The notes below the pieces were generated by a model. It saw nothing but the letters and a program-made list of their open reading frames with translations, had not been told where the DNA came from and ran no database searches. A stretch of DNA of 33,686 nucleotides from JBBDIM01 sp040880405 (lineage in GTDB: Bacteria > Planctomycetota > Planctomycetia > Pirellulales > Pirellulaceae), in contig JBBDIM010000082.1 of NCBI GenBank assembly GCA_040880405.1, forward strand, positions 1 through 33,686. The letters run 5' to 3'. Of this stretch, positions 33,506 to 33,686 are shown one piece after another. The position numbers and the translations under genes were made by a program. How positions within the stretch are numbered: the stretch's first letter is position 1; the number at the start of each line of letters is the position of its first letter.

Positions 33506-33686
33506 CTAGTATCGCGCATTGGAATAATTGCCCCGGCAGATATTCCGCGGATCACGAAATGAAGGGTGAGACATGGATGTCCCACCAAGCATTTCGATGC
33601 CACCGGATTGTTGAGTACCGCCATCCAGCCAAGACAGGATGTCGATGGCTGAAGCGTCCAATCGCTCCCGGAGAAGAACGGAATCC
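33506..33686 (-). CDS. possible C-terminus of a gene continuing past the window
   Basis: A minus-strand frame is open from the window end to a stop at 33506-33508, giving a plausible 59-residue C-terminus (RERLDASAIDILSWLDGG... ending in NYSNARY). Two other frames are also open over much of this short stretch, including a plus-strand one from 33559, so this is a weak call. The preceding 33362-33505 holds no feature I can support. Confidence 0.25.
   Translation of the reverse strand, partial: DSVLLRERLDASAIDILSWLDGGTQQSGGIEMLGGTSMSHPSFRDPRNICRGNYSNARY

Overview
The window reads as a chromosomal segment of a planctomycete, probably of the Pirellulales group. The evidence is a cytochrome-type DUF1549/DUF1553 (PSD1) gene 35 bp upstream of a Tat-exported DUF1501 gene, a very large SdrD_B-repeat surface protein with the planctomycete-style LEDRR motif at its N-terminus, several small lineage-type hypothetical proteins, moderate-to-high GC, weak Shine-Dalgarno sequences at many starts, and intergenic repeats of the 'ccacgaaagacacgaa' type. 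No phage, integrase, transposase or CRISPR array is visible. The genes look like core or ordinary accessory genome.

Layout. 0-0.43 kb: non-coding, with a 21-bp inverted repeat and the first copy of a dispersed repeat. 0.44-7.3 kb: DUF2817 metallopeptidase (-), secreted WD40 propeller (+), 1388-residue SdrD_B/VCBS-type surface protein (+) with a terminator. 7.3-10.4 kb: a REP-like inverted repeat, then a minus-strand series (in transcription order cca, a four-helix membrane protein, a helical hypothetical protein, a 56-aa coiled-coil protein). 10.5-11.2 kb: rhodanese, tRNA-Leu(CAG) and a terminator. 11.2-16.0 kb: exported tandem metallo-beta-lactamase-fold protein (-), DapA-like aldolase (+), OxyR (+). 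16.0-16.8 kb: a mosaic of dispersed repeats. 16.8-21.3 kb: DUF1501/PSD1 pair (-). 21.5-22.5 kb: full-length dispersed repeat and a pentapeptide-repeat protein (-). 23.1-25.7 kb: scpA, a YeiH-type transporter and an overlapping small membrane protein. 25.8-31.3 kb: helical HHE-like protein (-), small HTH-like protein (+), membrane-anchored HEAT-like protein (-), secreted protein of unknown function (+), BFD-like [2Fe-2S] protein and M20 peptidase (-). 31.7-33.4 kb: a diguanylate cyclase with a second, degenerate GGDEF domain (+).

How the genes fit together. There is no single pathway. The clearest working units are PSD1-DUF1501 (exported, haem c-type), YeiH plus its ATGA-coupled 76-aa partner, and M20 peptidase plus BFD-like protein (8 bp apart). 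The tRNA-Leu gene encodes no CCA tail, which fits the cca gene about 0.65 kb away. OxyR keeps both redox cysteines at exactly positions 199 and 208 but has no peroxide-defence gene beside it.

The most interesting signals are non-coding: (i) a dispersed repeat whose three copies all lie, in the same orientation, just past the stop codon of minus-strand genes; (ii) REP/MITE-like inverted repeats built on a GGGGTCAG core at 7.3 and 26.5-26.8 kb; (iii) a nested hairpin just ahead of scpA; (iv) an intrinsic terminator placed in the leader of the M20/BFD operon. No previously undescribed defence or biosynthetic system could be supported.
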